Shown: positions 48,869 through 58,253, counted from the stretch's first letter. The stretch is DNA of 60,000 nucleotides from Brevibacillus sp. DP1.3A (GCF_013284245.2 NZ_CP085876.1:207501-267500); one strand, 5' to 3'. The notes: a model not told the origin generated them from the sequence alone. Translations and numbers: made by a program.

Positions 48869-48986
48869 AAACGGTAGTTCCGAATGATTCGGGATTGTCG
48901 TCCAACGTGTCGACGATAAGTTCGTTGTGTGATCATTTCGCAAAACTCATGGGCCGACTGAAGAGCAGAAGAAAGGAGAGTTTACC

Positions 48987-49205
48987 ATGGCAAAAGATGA
49001 TGTAATTGAGGTGGAAGGTACGGTAATCGAACCTTTGCCAAATGCTATGTTTCGAGTAGAATTAGAGAATGGACATAAAGTCCTTGCTCACGTCTCTGGA
49101 AAAATCCGCATGCACTTTATCCGTATCCTGCCGGGGGATAAAGTAACTGTTGAACTGTCGCCGTACGACTTAACCCGCGGACGTATTACGTACCGCTATA
49201 AATAG
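48987..49205 (+). CDS. infA: Translation initiation factor IF-1
   Basis: 72 residues, single OB (S1-like) domain that occupies the A site during initiation. Starts [24 protein letters not shown], ends RGRITYRYK, both canonical. ATG 48987 follows AAAGGAGAG. The preceding 118 bp hold no known element; a short GTCG/CGAC pairing (about 48897-48914) is the only structure seen. Confidence 0.97.
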   Translation: MAKDDVIEVEGTVIEPLPNAMFRVELENGHKVLAHVSGKIRMHFIRILPGDKVTVELSPYDLTRGRITYRYK

Positions 49206-49221
49206 TAAGCAAAACCCCTAG

Positions 49222-49353
<132 letters not shown>

Positions 49354-49374
49354 ACAAGGAGGTGCTTTTGACAC

Positions 49375-49743
49375 ATGGCACGTATTGCAGGCGTAGACTT
49401 GCCGCGCGAAAAACGCGTTGAAGTTGCTCTTACCTACATTTTTGGTATTGGCCGCCCCACGTCTCAAAAAGTTCTGTCCGCCACTGGCGTAGACGCTAAC
49501 ACTCGTGTTCGCGATCTGACAGAAGACGAAGTAAACAAACTTCGTGAGTACATCGACAAAACTGTGAAGGTGGAAGGTGACCTCCGTCGTGAGATCTCCC
49601 TCAACATCAAGCGTCTGATGGAAATCGGTTGCTTCCGTGGCATCCGTCATCGTCGTGGACTTCCAGTTCGCGGTCAACGTTCTAAAACAAATGCTCGTAC
49701 GCGTAAAGGTCCACGCCGTACAGTAGCAAACAAGAAGAAGTAA
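49375..49743 (+). CDS. rpsM: Ribosomal protein S13
   Basis: 122 residues. 30S head protein bridging to L5 and touching P-site tRNA through its basic tail ([17 protein letters not shown]). The helix-two-turn-helix segment is [20 protein letters not shown] 49375 is 10 nt after GGAGGT. It is 16 bp before rpsK. Confidence 0.97.
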   Translation: MARIAGVDLPREKRVEVALTYIFGIGRPTSQKVLSATGVDANTRVRDLTEDEVNKLREYIDKTVKVEGDLRREISLNIKRLMEIGCFRGIRHRRGLPVRGQRSKTNARTRKGPRRTVANKKK

Positions 49744-49759
49744 AGGAGGGTAATCTGAC

Positions 49760-50161
49760 ATGGCGAAAAGAAAACAAGCTACAGCAACTCGTACCCGTCG
49801 TCGTGACCGTAAGAATGTTGAAGTCGGCGTAGCACACATCCGCTCAACTTTCAACAATACGATCGTCACTATCACGGATCCACACGGTAACGCGATCTCT
49901 TGGTCCAGTGCTGGTTCCCTCGGCTTCAAAGGCTCCCGTAAAAGCACGCCATTTGCTGCGCAAATGGCTGCTGAAGCGGCTGCACGCGTTGCTATGGAAC
50001 ACGGTATGCGTTCCCTTGAAGTATCAGTAAAAGGCCCAGGCGCTGGTCGTGAAGCTGCGATCCGTTCCCTGCAAGCAACTGGTCTTGAAGTGAACATGAT
50101 TAAAGACGTGACGCCAATTCCGCACAACGGTTGCCGTCCACCAAAACGTCGCCGCGTGTAA
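49760..50161 (+). CDS. rpsK: Ribosomal protein S11
   Basis: 133 residues. Platform protein near the E site that interacts with the Shine-Dalgarno duplex. Motifs [34 protein letters not shown] and the closing [13 protein letters not shown] are canonical. ATG 49760 follows AAAGGAGGG. A long structured gap (156 bp) separates it from rpoA. Confidence 0.97.
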   Translation: MAKRKQATATRTRRRDRKNVEVGVAHIRSTFNNTIVTITDPHGNAISWSSAGSLGFKGSRKSTPFAAQMAAEAAARVAMEHGMRSLEVSVKGPGAGREAAIRSLQATGLEVNMIKDVTPIPHNGCRPPKRRRV

Positions 50162-50249
50162 CTGGTTTATATCGTTCAGAACATGTCCATACTAGAATGG
50201 TAAATTCTGATTTATAGCTTGTCATGCACGCAAACGGTAAACCGCCGGG

Positions 50250-50292
50250 GAAATTCCTGAGTGGGCACGTATGCGGCCCACCCAAGGATTTC
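50250..50292 (+). other. Extended hairpin upstream of rpoA
   Basis: A three-part stem: GAAAT-(T)-CCT (50250-50258) with AGG-ATTTC (50285-50292), enclosing GTGGGC (50261-50266) with GCCCAC (50276-50281). It ends 10 nt before the rpoA ribosome binding site. No T run. Candidate regulatory structure for rpoA translation or RNA processing. Confidence 0.55.
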
Positions 50293-50317
50293 GACGTTTT
50301 GAAGGAGGGTTTGTTTA

Positions 50318-51262
50318 ATGATAGAAATAGAAAAACCAAAAATCGAGGTTGTGGAAGTTAGCGACGACAACTCGTATGGAAAGTTTGTTGTAGAACCTCT
50401 AGAGCGCGGATACGGAACTACCCTTGGCAACTCGCTGAGACGAATTCTTCTTTCGTCCTTGCCAGGCGCGGCAGTTCGTACTGTTCAAATCGATGGGGTT
50501 CTTCACGAATTCTCCACGATTGAAGGCGTCGTTGAAGATGTAACCGAGATCATCCTGAACATCAAAGGCTTGGCGCTGAAGATCCATTCCGATGAAGAAA
50601 AAGTAATCGAGATCGATGCAGAAGGCGAAGGCGTTGTCAAAGCGGGAGATATCCGTGCTGACAGTGATGTGGAGGTCTTAAACCCTGATCTTCATATTGC
50701 AACGTTGGCCAATGGCGGTCGTCTGCATATCCGCATGACAGCTGGACGTGGTCGTGGTTATGTTCAATCTGATGGAAACAAATCTGAGGATCTGCCTATT
50801 GGTGTGATTCCGATTGATTCGATCTACACGCCGATCAAGCGCGTTAACTATCAAGTGGAAAATACCCGTGTAGGGCAAATGACCAACTATGATAAGTTGA
50901 CACTTGAGGTTTGGACTAACGGTAGCATCAGTCCGGAAGAAGCCGTAAGTCTCGGCGCTAAAATCATGACGGAGCACCTGAACCTGTTTGTCGGTTTGAC
51001 TGACGAGGCGAAGGATGCAGAAATCATGGTAGAGAAGGAAGAGGACAAGAAAGAGAAAGTCTTGGAGATGACTATCGAAGAGCTTGACCTTTCTGTTCGT
51101 TCCTACAACTGCTTGAAGCGTGCCGGTATTAATACCGTGCAAGAGCTGACGCAGAAGACCGAAGAGGACATGATGAAAGTACGCAATCTGGGGCGCAAAT
51201 CTCTTGAAGAAGTTCAAGAAAAGTTAGCTGAGCTGGGCCTGTCCCTGCGCAGCGACGACTAG
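50318..51262 (+). CDS. rpoA: RNA polymerase alpha subunit
   Basis: 314 residues. Two copies nucleate core assembly. The N-terminal domain (1-230, with [19 protein letters not shown] at about 29-47) dimerises. An acidic linker ([10 protein letters not shown]) leads to the C-terminal domain (about 245-314), whose helix-hairpin-helix ([31 protein letters not shown]) binds UP elements, Spx and other activators. ATG 50318 follows AAGGAGGG. Confidence 0.98.
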   Translation: MIEIEKPKIEVVEVSDDNSYGKFVVEPLERGYGTTLGNSLRRILLSSLPGAAVRTVQIDGVLHEFSTIEGVVEDVTEIILNIKGLALKIHSDEEKVIEIDAEGEGVVKAGDIRADSDVEVLNPDLHIATLANGGRLHIRMTAGRGRGYVQSDGNKSEDLPIGVIPIDSIYTPIKRVNYQVENTRVGQMTNYDKLTLEVWTNGSISPEEAVSLGAKIMTEHLNLFVGLTDEAKDAEIMVEKEEDKKEKVLEMTIEELDLSVRSYNCLKRAGINTVQELTQKTEEDMMKVRNLGRKSLEEVQEKLAELGLSLRSDD

Positions 51263-51318
51263 AATCGCAAACCAAGAAGCAAACTTTTGTTCTCTCGATT
51301 AAGAGGGAGGTAAACCAC

Positions 51319-51678
51319 ATGGCACAACGTAAATTGGGTCGTCGTAGCTCAGCTCGTAAAGCGCTGTTCCGCGACTTGGTAACAGACCTGATCATCAACG
51401 AGCGCATCGAAACTACAGAGATGAAGGCGAAAGAACTGCGCCCAATCGCTGAAAAAATGATCACGCTCGCGAAACGTGGCGATCTGCATGCTCGCCGTCA
51501 AGTTGCTGCTTTCGTTCGTAAAGAAGTTGCGAATACTGAAGGCCGCGATGCTGTTCAAAAACTGTTCGATGAAATCGCACCTCGCTTCAAAGAGCGCAAC
51601 GGTGGATACACTCGTATCCTGAAAACCGGCCCTCGCCGTGGCGACGCTGCTCCAATGGCGTACATCGAATTCGTTTAA
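51319..51678 (+). CDS. rplQ: Ribosomal protein L17
   Basis: 119 residues, the normal Bacillus size. 50S protein at the exit side. Starts [20 protein letters not shown] and contains [31 protein letters not shown] sequence. ATG 51319 follows GAGGGAGGT. Last gene of the ribosomal protein supercluster proper; a terminator-like structure follows. Confidence 0.97.
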   Translation: MAQRKLGRRSSARKALFRDLVTDLIINERIETTEMKAKELRPIAEKMITLAKRGDLHARRQVAAFVRKEVANTEGRDAVQKLFDEIAPRFKERNGGYTRILKTGPRRGDAAPMAYIEFV

Positions 51679-51729
51679 TACATGTAAGCTGGTCGTTTAC
51701 TCAGGTTTTAAGCCTGGTAGATTACCGCG

Positions 51730-51783
51730 AAAAGGGTGGGGGCAGATCTGGTCATAGGCTGGACTCTGATTCAACCCTTTTTT
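51730..51783 (+). terminator. Long-loop terminator after rplQ
   Basis: AAAAGGGT (51730-51737) pairs with ACCCTTTT (51774-51781) around 36 nt and is followed by TT-CC-TTT. The unusually long loop may fold further. The 168-bp gap to ecfA1 holds nothing else I recognise, and no clear promoter. Confidence 0.6.
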
Positions 51784-51846
51784 CCTTTCTCATCGAAATC
51801 CTGCTAGTCAGTTCCCTGTGAAGGCTGGGGAGGTTGTGAATGCCTT

Positions 51847-52698
51847 ATGAATGAAGATAACCTGCTGGCATTGCGAGATGTTTCTTATATCTACGATGGT
51901 GAGGATGGCCAACGGGTTCCGGTATTACAAGGTGTTGACCTTACCATTCAAAAAGGTTCCTTTGTATCCGTACTGGGTCACAACGGTTCCGGCAAATCAA
52001 CGATGGCAAAGCTGATGAATGCCCTGTTGCTTCCAGAAGGCGGCACAGTACTTATCGGTGGAATGGATACGAAAGATGGGGAGCAGCTTTGGGAAATTCG
52101 ACGACATGTGGGCATGGTCTTTCAGAACCCGGACAATCAGATTGTTGGGGCTACAGTGGAAGATGATGTCGCCTTTGGCCTAGAAAACATGGGTGTGGAC
52201 CCCAAAGAGATGCGAGATCGTATTGATGAGGCGCTCGTTTCTGTAGGGATGCAGTCTTATTTACAGGCACAACCACATCGTCTGTCTGGAGGTCAAAAGC
52301 AACGAGTGGCGATCGCGGGGATTATGGCGATGCGTCCTTCTGTCATCATCTTGGATGAAGCGACAGCGATGCTTGATCCACAAGGGAGAATGGAAGTGCT
52401 GAATCTGGCTCGTCAACTGAACCGTGACGAGGGACTCACGATCATTAACATTACCCATTTTCCGGAAGAAGCCATCTATTCGGATAAGGTCATCGTCATG
52501 AATGCCGGTGAAGTCCTGATGGAAGGTAAGCCGAGTGAAGTGTTTAATGAGGTAGATCGATTGAAACAGGTGGGGCTGGATGTGCCATTTGCCGTTCGAC
52601 TGCGACACGCACTTCATTCCAACGGGATTGATTTACCGTTTGTCCTGCATCAAGAGGAGCTGGTGGAGCACGTATGCAAATTACTTTTGACCAAGTAA
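51847..52698 (+). CDS. ecfA1: ECF transporter ATPase EcfA1
   Basis: 283 residues. One of two ABC ATPases powering energy-coupling-factor vitamin and metal uptake. Walker A GHNGSGKS (44-51), Q-loop QNPDNQ, signature LSGGQKQR, Walker B VIILDEAT and the H-loop histidine (NITHF) are all present. The C-terminal extension is typical for Ecf ATPases. ATG 51847 is 13 nt after GGGGAGG, a loose spacing with no better start in frame. Overlaps ecfA2 by 25 nt. Confidence 0.95.
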   Translation: MNEDNLLALRDVSYIYDGEDGQRVPVLQGVDLTIQKGSFVSVLGHNGSGKSTMAKLMNALLLPEGGTVLIGGMDTKDGEQLWEIRRHVGMVFQNPDNQIVGATVEDDVAFGLENMGVDPKEMRDRIDEALVSVGMQSYLQAQPHRLSGGQKQRVAIAGIMAMRPSVIILDEATAMLDPQGRMEVLNLARQLNRDEGLTIINITHFPEEAIYSDKVIVMNAGEVLMEGKPSEVFNEVDRLKQVGLDVPFAVRLRHALHSNGIDLPFVLHQEELVEHVCKLLLTK

Positions 52699-53546
52699 GC
52701 CATATCTACGCAAAGGGAACACCGTTCGAACGAGTTGCCTTACACAATATTTCGCTGACGATTCCATCCGGTTCGTTTGTCGGAATTATTGGCCACACGG
52801 GCTCGGGTAAGTCAACGCTGATTCAGCACTTGAACGGGTTGCTGATGCCTAGTACAGGGCAGATTACCCTGGGCGATGCGGTCATTACTCCAAAGCGGCG
52901 ATTATCTCATGCTCAAAGGCGCGATATTGGGCTCGTCTTTCAATATCCTGAACATCAGTTGTTTGAAGAAACGGTTGCGAAGGATGTTGCTTTTGGACCG
53001 CTCAATTTTGACTTGCCAACGGAAATGGTGGAAGCGCGCGTAAAGGAGTCCCTTGAAATTGTCGGCTTGGATTATGCCACGATCAAGGATCGTTCGCCGT
53101 TTCATTTGAGTGGCGGGCAAATGCGACGTGTTGCTTTGGCTGGTGTTCTTGCCATGCAGCCCAAGGTTTTGGTATTGGATGAACCAACTGCGGGTCTTGA
53201 TCCTGCGGGACGAGTAACGATTCTGGAAGGGATCTACCGGATTCATCGGGAACAAAACCTCACGACACTATTGGTAACGCACAGCATGGAAGAGGCAGCC
53301 CGCTACGCAGACTATTTGCTTGTGATGGCACAAGGACAAGTAGCTTTGCAAGGGAAGCCGGAGGAAGTATTCATGCAAGTGGATCGTCTCCGAGAGCTGT
53401 CTTTGGATGTACCGGAAACGGTGGCTCTCGTATCGCAAATGAATCAAATGCTGCCGGACAAGGCTAGTCTGCCGAGCTCCCTTTATCGGGAGGAAGAGCT
53501 GATTGCCCATCTGCTGGAACGACTGTCCGTACCAAAGGAGGGCTAG
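52674..53546 (+). CDS. ecfA2: ECF transporter ATPase EcfA2
   Basis: 290 residues. Partner ATPase forming a heterodimer with EcfA1. Walker A GHTGSGKST (40-48), QYPEHQ Q-loop, LSGGQMRR signature, VLVLDEPTAGLDP Walker B and TLLVTHSME H-loop. Its start lies inside ecfA1, so the two subunits are made together. The QYPEHQLFEETV stretch is typical of the A2 subunit. 2 nt separate it from ecfT. Confidence 0.95.
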   Translation: MQITFDQVSHIYAKGTPFERVALHNISLTIPSGSFVGIIGHTGSGKSTLIQHLNGLLMPSTGQITLGDAVITPKRRLSHAQRRDIGLVFQYPEHQLFEETVAKDVAFGPLNFDLPTEMVEARVKESLEIVGLDYATIKDRSPFHLSGGQMRRVALAGVLAMQPKVLVLDEPTAGLDPAGRVTILEGIYRIHREQNLTTLLVTHSMEEAARYADYLLVMAQGQVALQGKPEEVFMQVDRLRELSLDVPETVALVSQMNQMLPDKASLPSSLYREEELIAHLLERLSVPKEG

Positions 53547-53548
53547 GC

Positions 53549-54346
53549 ATGCTGCAGAATATCGCAATTGGTCAATACGTACCAGGGCAATCTTTTTTAC
53601 ATCGTGCAGATCCACGAAGCAAGCTTCTCTTCATTATCCTTTTTGCTACCTTGATTTTTTTGGCTAACAATACGATAACGTACGCCATACTCATTGGTTT
53701 TACCTTGTATGCTGCACTTCTTTCTAGGCTTTCATTGTCCTATATATTAAACAGCTTAAAGCCAGTCTGGATCCTGATTTTATTTACCGTCGTCTTGCAT
53801 ATTTTTATCACGAAAGGCGGAACGGTCTACTTTCAGTGGGGATGGTTTACAGTAGAAGAACAAGGAGTTCGCCAGGCGATCTTCATTTCTTTACGCTTGG
53901 GACTTTTGATTCTCATTAGTTCCTTGCTAACACTGACCACCTCTCCAATCGATTTGACGGAAGGTTTGGAGCGTTTACTAGGACCACTAGGGAAGATCGG
54001 CATACCGGTTCATGATATAGCCCTGATGATGTCAATTGCACTCCGGTTCATTCCGACCCTGATGGAAGAAACGGATAAGATCATCAAGGCGCAGACCGCC
54101 AGAGGAGCCAATTTCACCAGTGGAAGTCTCGTACGCAGAGCCAAGAACCTGATTCCGATCGCTATTCCATTGTTCGTTAGTGCGTTTCGGCGTGCTGAAG
54201 AGCTGGCTTTGGCGATGGAAGCGCGTGGCTATCGCGGGGGAGTGGGTAGAACACGGCTGAATAAGCTGACGTTCACTTGGCGTGATGGAATCGTAGCTGT
54301 TGTGAGTGTGATCTTGGTAATTGTGATTGGATGGTGGCGTACATGA
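53549..54346 (+). CDS. ecfT: ECF transporter transmembrane subunit EcfT
   Basis: 265 residues. Membrane scaffold joining the ATPases to exchangeable substrate-binding S components encoded elsewhere. Hydrophobic segments at about 27-45, 60-80, 105-130 and 240-262 are clear. The two coupling-helix motifs with ARG are AQTARGANF and AMEARGYRGG. ATG 53549 follows AAGGAGG. Its last codons overlap truA. No S-component gene lies in the window, so specificity is open. Confidence 0.95.
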   Translation: MLQNIAIGQYVPGQSFLHRADPRSKLLFIILFATLIFLANNTITYAILIGFTLYAALLSRLSLSYILNSLKPVWILILFTVVLHIFITKGGTVYFQWGWFTVEEQGVRQAIFISLRLGLLILISSLLTLTTSPIDLTEGLERLLGPLGKIGIPVHDIALMMSIALRFIPTLMEETDKIIKAQTARGANFTSGSLVRRAKNLIPIAIPLFVSAFRRAEELALAMEARGYRGGVGRTRLNKLTFTWRDGIVAVVSVILVIVIGWWRT

Positions 54347-55077
54347 AGCGACTGCGATGTGTATTAGCATATGACGGGACTGACTTCAGCGGTTTTCAGG
54401 TACAGCCAGATCAAGTAACGGTCCAGGGTGAAATTGAAGCCGCTTTGAATCGGGTTACCGGAGAGGATATCCAAGTCTTCGGTTCAGGCCGGACAGATGC
54501 GGGTGTTCATGCGCGCGGTCAAGTGATTCACTTTGACACGTCGAGTAACATTCCGATGGATAAATGGCGGTTTGTGTTGAACAATCAGTTGCCTGATTCT
54601 ATTGTCATTCGGACAGTCGAAGAGGTCGATGCCTCTTTTCATGCGCGTTTTGACGTGCAAGTAAAAGAATATCGATATTGCATCGACAATAATCAGGTGG
54701 CAGATGTATTTCGACATCGTTACGCCGACCATATCCGGTTTCCGTTAGATGTGGACGCGATGCAGCAGGCTGCTCATTATTTGGTGGGTGAACATGATTT
54801 TACTTCCTTTTGCTCGGCAAAGACTTTCGTCGAGGACAAGGTTCGGACTGTGTACGGGCTCACCGTGGAAAAAATCGGAGACGAGGTATGGGTGACATGC
54901 CAAGGCAACGGTTTTTTGTACAACATGGTTCGAATTATTGTGGGGACTTTGGTTGAAGTAGGGCAAGGAAAAAGAAACCCTGCTGAACTGAGGGAAATCC
55001 TCGCCGCATGCGATCGGGAAAAGGCAGGTAAGACAGCACCAGCCAAGGGTCTGACCATGTGGGAAGTTGTCTACTAG
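54343..55077 (+). CDS. truA: tRNA pseudouridine(38-40) synthase
   Basis: 244 residues. Converts uridines 38-40 of the tRNA anticodon arm. The catalytic aspartate is D52 in GSGRTDAGVHA. The second domain holds HDFTSFCSAK and the closing GNGFLYNMVRIIVGTLVEVG motif. ATG 54343 overlaps ecfT by 4 nt; an in-frame ATG at 54331 lies deeper in ecfT. Conserved order ecfT-truA-rplM in Bacilli, here with a promoter before rplM. Confidence 0.95.
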   Translation: MKRLRCVLAYDGTDFSGFQVQPDQVTVQGEIEAALNRVTGEDIQVFGSGRTDAGVHARGQVIHFDTSSNIPMDKWRFVLNNQLPDSIVIRTVEEVDASFHARFDVQVKEYRYCIDNNQVADVFRHRYADHIRFPLDVDAMQQAAHYLVGEHDFTSFCSAKTFVEDKVRTVYGLTVEKIGDEVWVTCQGNGFLYNMVRIIVGTLVEVGQGKRNPAELREILAACDREKAGKTAPAKGLTMWEVVY

Positions 55078-55114
55078 TTTTCTGATTTCCAACTATTAGA
55101 CGAACGAGCAGCAC

Positions 55115-55143
55115 TTGACTATAGGGCTTCTATGTAGTACGAT
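55115..55143 (+). promoter_or_regulatory. Promoter of rplM-rpsI
   Basis: TTGACT (55115-55120), 17 bp, TACGAT (55138-55143), 38 bp after the truA stop. It separates rplM-rpsI from the truA transcript and leaves a leader of about 170 nt. Confidence 0.75.
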
Positions 55144-55149
55144 ATTCCT

Positions 55150-55310
55150 TGGTATTTTAACCCCGCCTAGCCCCACTCTAGCCCCGGGATTGAAAGACAA
55201 GATCGTGATTACATGGAACACCTGGAAGAGTTGCTCACCCGTAACAGCAATTATCTTCCATTGCAAGTTTCGGTTGTTTTGGTTATAAGTGTGTTAGGTA
55301 AGATATTTAG
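55150..55310 (+). ncRNA. L13-type ribosomal protein leader
   Basis: The leader before rplM contains a long stem, GGAAGA-GTTGCT (55224-55235) with AGCAAT-(TA)-TCTTCC (55246-55259), around the loop CACCCGTAAC. Position and size suit the Firmicutes L13 leader that lets L13 control its own operon. I identify it by context; the conserved core was not compared. Confidence 0.5.
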
Positions 55311-55321
55311 GAGGGACAAAA

Positions 55322-55759
55322 ATGCGTACCACATATATGGCGAAACCGCTCGAAGTTGAGCGCAAATGGTACATCGTTGACGCTGAAGGCCAAACGCTGG
55401 GTCGTCTGGCGAGCGAAGTAGCTTCTATCCTGCGCGGAAAATTGAAACCAGAATTCACTCCTCACGTTGACGCTGGCGATTTCGTAATCGTAATCAACGC
55501 TGACAAAGTGAAATTGACTGGTAACAAACTGAATGACAAAATTTACTACACTCACTCCCTGTATCCAGGTGGTTTGAAAAAGACCACTGCAGGCGCAATG
55601 CTGAACAAGAGACCAGATCGTATGTTCGAACTGGCGGTAAAAGGCATGCTGCCTAAAAACAGCCTGGGACGTCAAATGTTCACCAAGCTGAAAGTATACG
55701 CTGGAACTGAGCATCCACACGCAGCACAAAAACCAGAAGTTTGGCAAATTCGCGGTTAA
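55322..55759 (+). CDS. rplM: Ribosomal protein L13
   Basis: 145 residues. Early assembly protein of the 50S. Starts [21 protein letters not shown]. Family motifs [18 protein letters not shown] and [14 protein letters not shown] are present. ATG 55322 follows TTTAGGAGGG. rpsI follows 20 bp later, the near-universal pairing. Likely autoregulated through the upstream leader. Confidence 0.97.
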   Translation: MRTTYMAKPLEVERKWYIVDAEGQTLGRLASEVASILRGKLKPEFTPHVDAGDFVIVINADKVKLTGNKLNDKIYYTHSLYPGGLKKTTAGAMLNKRPDRMFELAVKGMLPKNSLGRQMFTKLKVYAGTEHPHAAQKPEVWQIRG

Positions 55760-55779
55760 GGTAAAGGGAGGAAATATAC

Positions 55780-56172
55780 GTGGCACAAGTACAATACTAC
55801 GGTACAGGTCGTCGTAAGCACTCCGTAGCACGCGTTCGCCTGGTTCCAGGTGAAGGTCGCATCGTGATCAACAAGCGTGAAATGGATACTTACTTTGGTT
55901 TGGAAACACTGAAATTGATCGTAAAACAACCACTCGTTTTGACTGAAACTCTTGGTCGTTACGATGTATTGGTTAACGTAAACGGCGGCGGAACCACTGG
56001 TCAAGCTGGTGCAATCCGTCACGGCGTTGCTCGCGCTCTGCTGAAAGCAGATCCGGAACTGCGCGGCGCTCTGAAACGCGCTGGCTTCCTGACTCGCGAC
56101 CCTCGTATGAAAGAGCGTAAGAAATACGGCTTGAAAGCAGCTCGTCGCGCACCTCAGTTCTCCAAGCGCTAA
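55780..56172 (+). CDS. rpsI: Ribosomal protein S9
   Basis: 130 residues. 30S head protein whose C-terminal lysine-arginine tail (RRAPQFSKR) reaches the P-site tRNA anticodon. Starts with GTG 55780 ([18 protein letters not shown]), with AAAGGGAGG upstream. The core [19 protein letters not shown] is canonical. A strong terminator ends the pair. Confidence 0.97.
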   Translation: MAQVQYYGTGRRKHSVARVRLVPGEGRIVINKREMDTYFGLETLKLIVKQPLVLTETLGRYDVLVNVNGGGTTGQAGAIRHGVARALLKADPELRGALKRAGFLTRDPRMKERKKYGLKAARRAPQFSKR

Positions 56173-56188
56173 TTGCTGTTCGATACAA

Positions 56189-56219
56189 CCCCTTGTCTGT
56201 TCGCAGGCAGGGGGTTTTT
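56189..56219 (+). terminator. Intrinsic terminator after rpsI
   Basis: An 11-bp stem (56189-56199 with 56204-56214, two G-T pairs) closed by a TTCG tetraloop and followed by TTTTT. Confidence 0.92.
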
Positions 56220-56296
56220 CCTTTTCATAAACGGGTATATTTGTCCATGTTTGTCCATATGATGGAACGAGAATGGGACAAAGGGGACGATACACT

Positions 56297-57013
56297 GTGA
56301 CACGAAAAGGAGTAGGCTGGATATTGGCTTTTGCGGTACTTATGCTGTTGTTCACCTACGAAGCGCCTGATCGCTCTTCCTGGCAGGCATGGTCGCTGCC
56401 ATTGACGGGAACGGTCATAGCCATTGACCCTGGGCATGGGGGAATAGACGGCGGTGCCGTTTCCAAAGCCGGGGATGTGGTTGAGAAAGAAGTGACTTTG
56501 GCCATTAGCATGTACTTGCGGGATTTCCTTCAGCAGTCAGGAGCGTTTGTAGTTATGACGAGGGAGGAAGATAAGGATTTGGCGAGTCCAGATGCGGCGC
56601 AGGCACGCAAACGAAAATCTGAGGATATTCGAAACCGAGTAAGGCTGGTCAATGATAGTACACCGGATTTTTTGGTCAGTATACACGTTAATTCCATCCC
56701 TTCTCCGAAATGGTCGGGAGCACAGACTTTTTATTCTCCTAGCTTCAAAAAGAGCGCAGAAGTTTCTTATTTGATACAAGATGAGATCAAACGGGTGATC
56801 GGTCATACAGAGCGGGTACCGAGTAAGACGAACAATGTGTTCCTGATTCGGGAGGTTAACTGCCCGGCCGTTTTGGTAGAAGTAGGCTTTGTCAGCAATA
56901 CGGAGGAGGCAAAGCGACTTCAGAGCGTTGAATACCAAAAGGCTATGGCGAATGCCATTTATCAGGGGATCTTGCGTCAGTACTCAGGAGAAAAAGCGCC
57001 AATTACACCTTAA
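56297..57013 (+). CDS. cwlD: CwlD, spore-cortex N-acetylmuramoyl-L-alanine amidase
   Basis: 238 residues. Cuts the stem peptide from cortex peptidoglycan so that PdaA can form muramic-delta-lactam, needed for germination. An N-terminal membrane anchor (GVGWILAFAVLMLLFTY, 5-21) precedes an Amidase_3 domain with zinc ligands H47 (DPGHGG) and E64, the histidine of SIHVNS, and the catalytic glutamate in LVEVGF. GTG 56297 is 9 nt after AAGGGGA and gives the Bacillus-like N-terminus. ATG 56273 adds eight residues with a poor site. Confidence 0.93.
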   Translation: MTRKGVGWILAFAVLMLLFTYEAPDRSSWQAWSLPLTGTVIAIDPGHGGIDGGAVSKAGDVVEKEVTLAISMYLRDFLQQSGAFVVMTREEDKDLASPDAAQARKRKSEDIRNRVRLVNDSTPDFLVSIHVNSIPSPKWSGAQTFYSPSFKKSAEVSYLIQDEIKRVIGHTERVPSKTNNVFLIREVNCPAVLVEVGFVSNTEEAKRLQSVEYQKAMANAIYQGILRQYSGEKAPITP

Positions 57014-57046
57014 GAGGGCGGTGGTCGTGTCCCAACTGCCCGAATA

Positions 57047-57055
57047 TGCTATAAT
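57047..57055 (+). promoter_or_regulatory. Extended -10 promoter of salA
   Basis: TGCTATAAT (57047-57055) is a perfect extended -10 element. No clear -35 lies at 17-19 bp, which extended -10 promoters tolerate. It is 70 bp before the salA start. Confidence 0.6.
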
Positions 57056-57124
57056 GAACGCGCATACGCTGTCGTTATACCAGCATGAAAATGTTTGAAA
57101 AGATCATAGATGAGGTGAACCAGA

Positions 57125-58237
57125 ATGTTGACCAGAGAACAGGTTCTCGAAGCACTACGCGATGTAAAAGACCCTGAAATTAATCGTAGCTTGGTCGAGC
57201 TCAACATGATTCGGGATATCCATATTGAAGGCAAGACAGTAAGCCTCACGGTCGTTCTGACGATTTCGGGCTGTCCACTCAAAGCCAAGATCGAGGACGA
57301 TGTTATCGCAGCCGTGAAAGCGCTAGGAGCCGAAGAAGTACGTCTGCAATTCGGTTCGATGACAGACGAGGAACGTGCGGCTCTGTCTGCCCAGCTTCGC
57401 AAGAGCCAAGGTGGACAAACACATAACATGACACCGGGACAGGCTCCCCTCTTGAACCCGATCTTGGCGAAGGATTCGAATACGACCTTTATCGCGGTCA
57501 CTTCCGGAAAAGGTGGCGTTGGAAAATCGACGGTGACAGTGAACCTGGCCGTTGCGCTCGCGCGTTTAGGAAAAAAAGTGGGCATTATCGACGCAGACAT
57601 TTATGGCTTTAGTGTGCCCGATATGATGAATATTGAACAACGTCCAACCGTGATTGGTGAAACCATTCTGCCTGTTGAAAAGCAAAACGTAAAGGTTATG
57701 TCCATGGGCTTTTTTGTGGAGGACAACTCTCCGATCATTTGGCGTGGCCCTATGTTGGGTAAAATGCTTCGTAACTTTTTCACGGAAGTACACTGGGGCG
57801 AAGAATTGGACTACCTCTTGCTGGACTTGCCTCCAGGAACGGGGGATATGGCCCTCGACGTGCACACCATGATTCCGCAAAGCATGGAGATTGTGGTAAC
57901 GACTCCGCATGCTACTGCAGCGTTTGTAGCAGCTCGCGCAGGCGCAATGGCAAAGCGAACCGGTCATGAAATCCTCGGTATTGTGGAAAACATGGCGTGG
58001 TACGAAGCAAAGGATGGTTCGAAAGAGTACGTATTCGGGCGTGGTGGAGGAGCTAAGCTTGCTGAGACATTGACATGTGAGTTGCTCGCTCAAATTCCGC
58101 TGGGCCAACCGGATAATCATCCGTCTGAACCTGATTATTCCCCATCCATCTATGGAGAAAAGACGGAAATTGGTCAGCTTTACATCGATATGGCCAAACG
58201 CGTCATAGAAAAATGCGGGGAAGCTGTCAAACAATAA
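57125..58237 (+). CDS. salA: SalA/Mrp-family P-loop ATPase
   Basis: 370 residues. The N-terminal MIP18-like domain (1-85, VKDPEINRSLVELNMI) includes C50 (SGCPLKAK). The ParA/MinD-like ATPase has deviant Walker A SGKGGVGKS (127-135), then IIDADIYGFSVP, and DLPPGTGDM. Mrp proteins carry Fe-S clusters on a CxxC near the C-terminus; here the corresponding region (NMAWYEAKDGSKEYVFG) has none, as in Bacillus SalA, a regulator that represses scoC. Which role applies here is inference. ATG 57125 follows GATGAGGTG. Confidence 0.9.
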   Translation: MLTREQVLEALRDVKDPEINRSLVELNMIRDIHIEGKTVSLTVVLTISGCPLKAKIEDDVIAAVKALGAEEVRLQFGSMTDEERAALSAQLRKSQGGQTHNMTPGQAPLLNPILAKDSNTTFIAVTSGKGGVGKSTVTVNLAVALARLGKKVGIIDADIYGFSVPDMMNIEQRPTVIGETILPVEKQNVKVMSMGFFVEDNSPIIWRGPMLGKMLRNFFTEVHWGEELDYLLLDLPPGTGDMALDVHTMIPQSMEIVVTTPHATAAFVAARAGAMAKRTGHEILGIVENMAWYEAKDGSKEYVFGRGGGAKLAETLTCELLAQIPLGQPDNHPSEPDYSPSIYGEKTEIGQLYIDMAKRVIEKCGEAVKQ

Positions 58238-58253
58238 TATCCAAGAAGATGAA

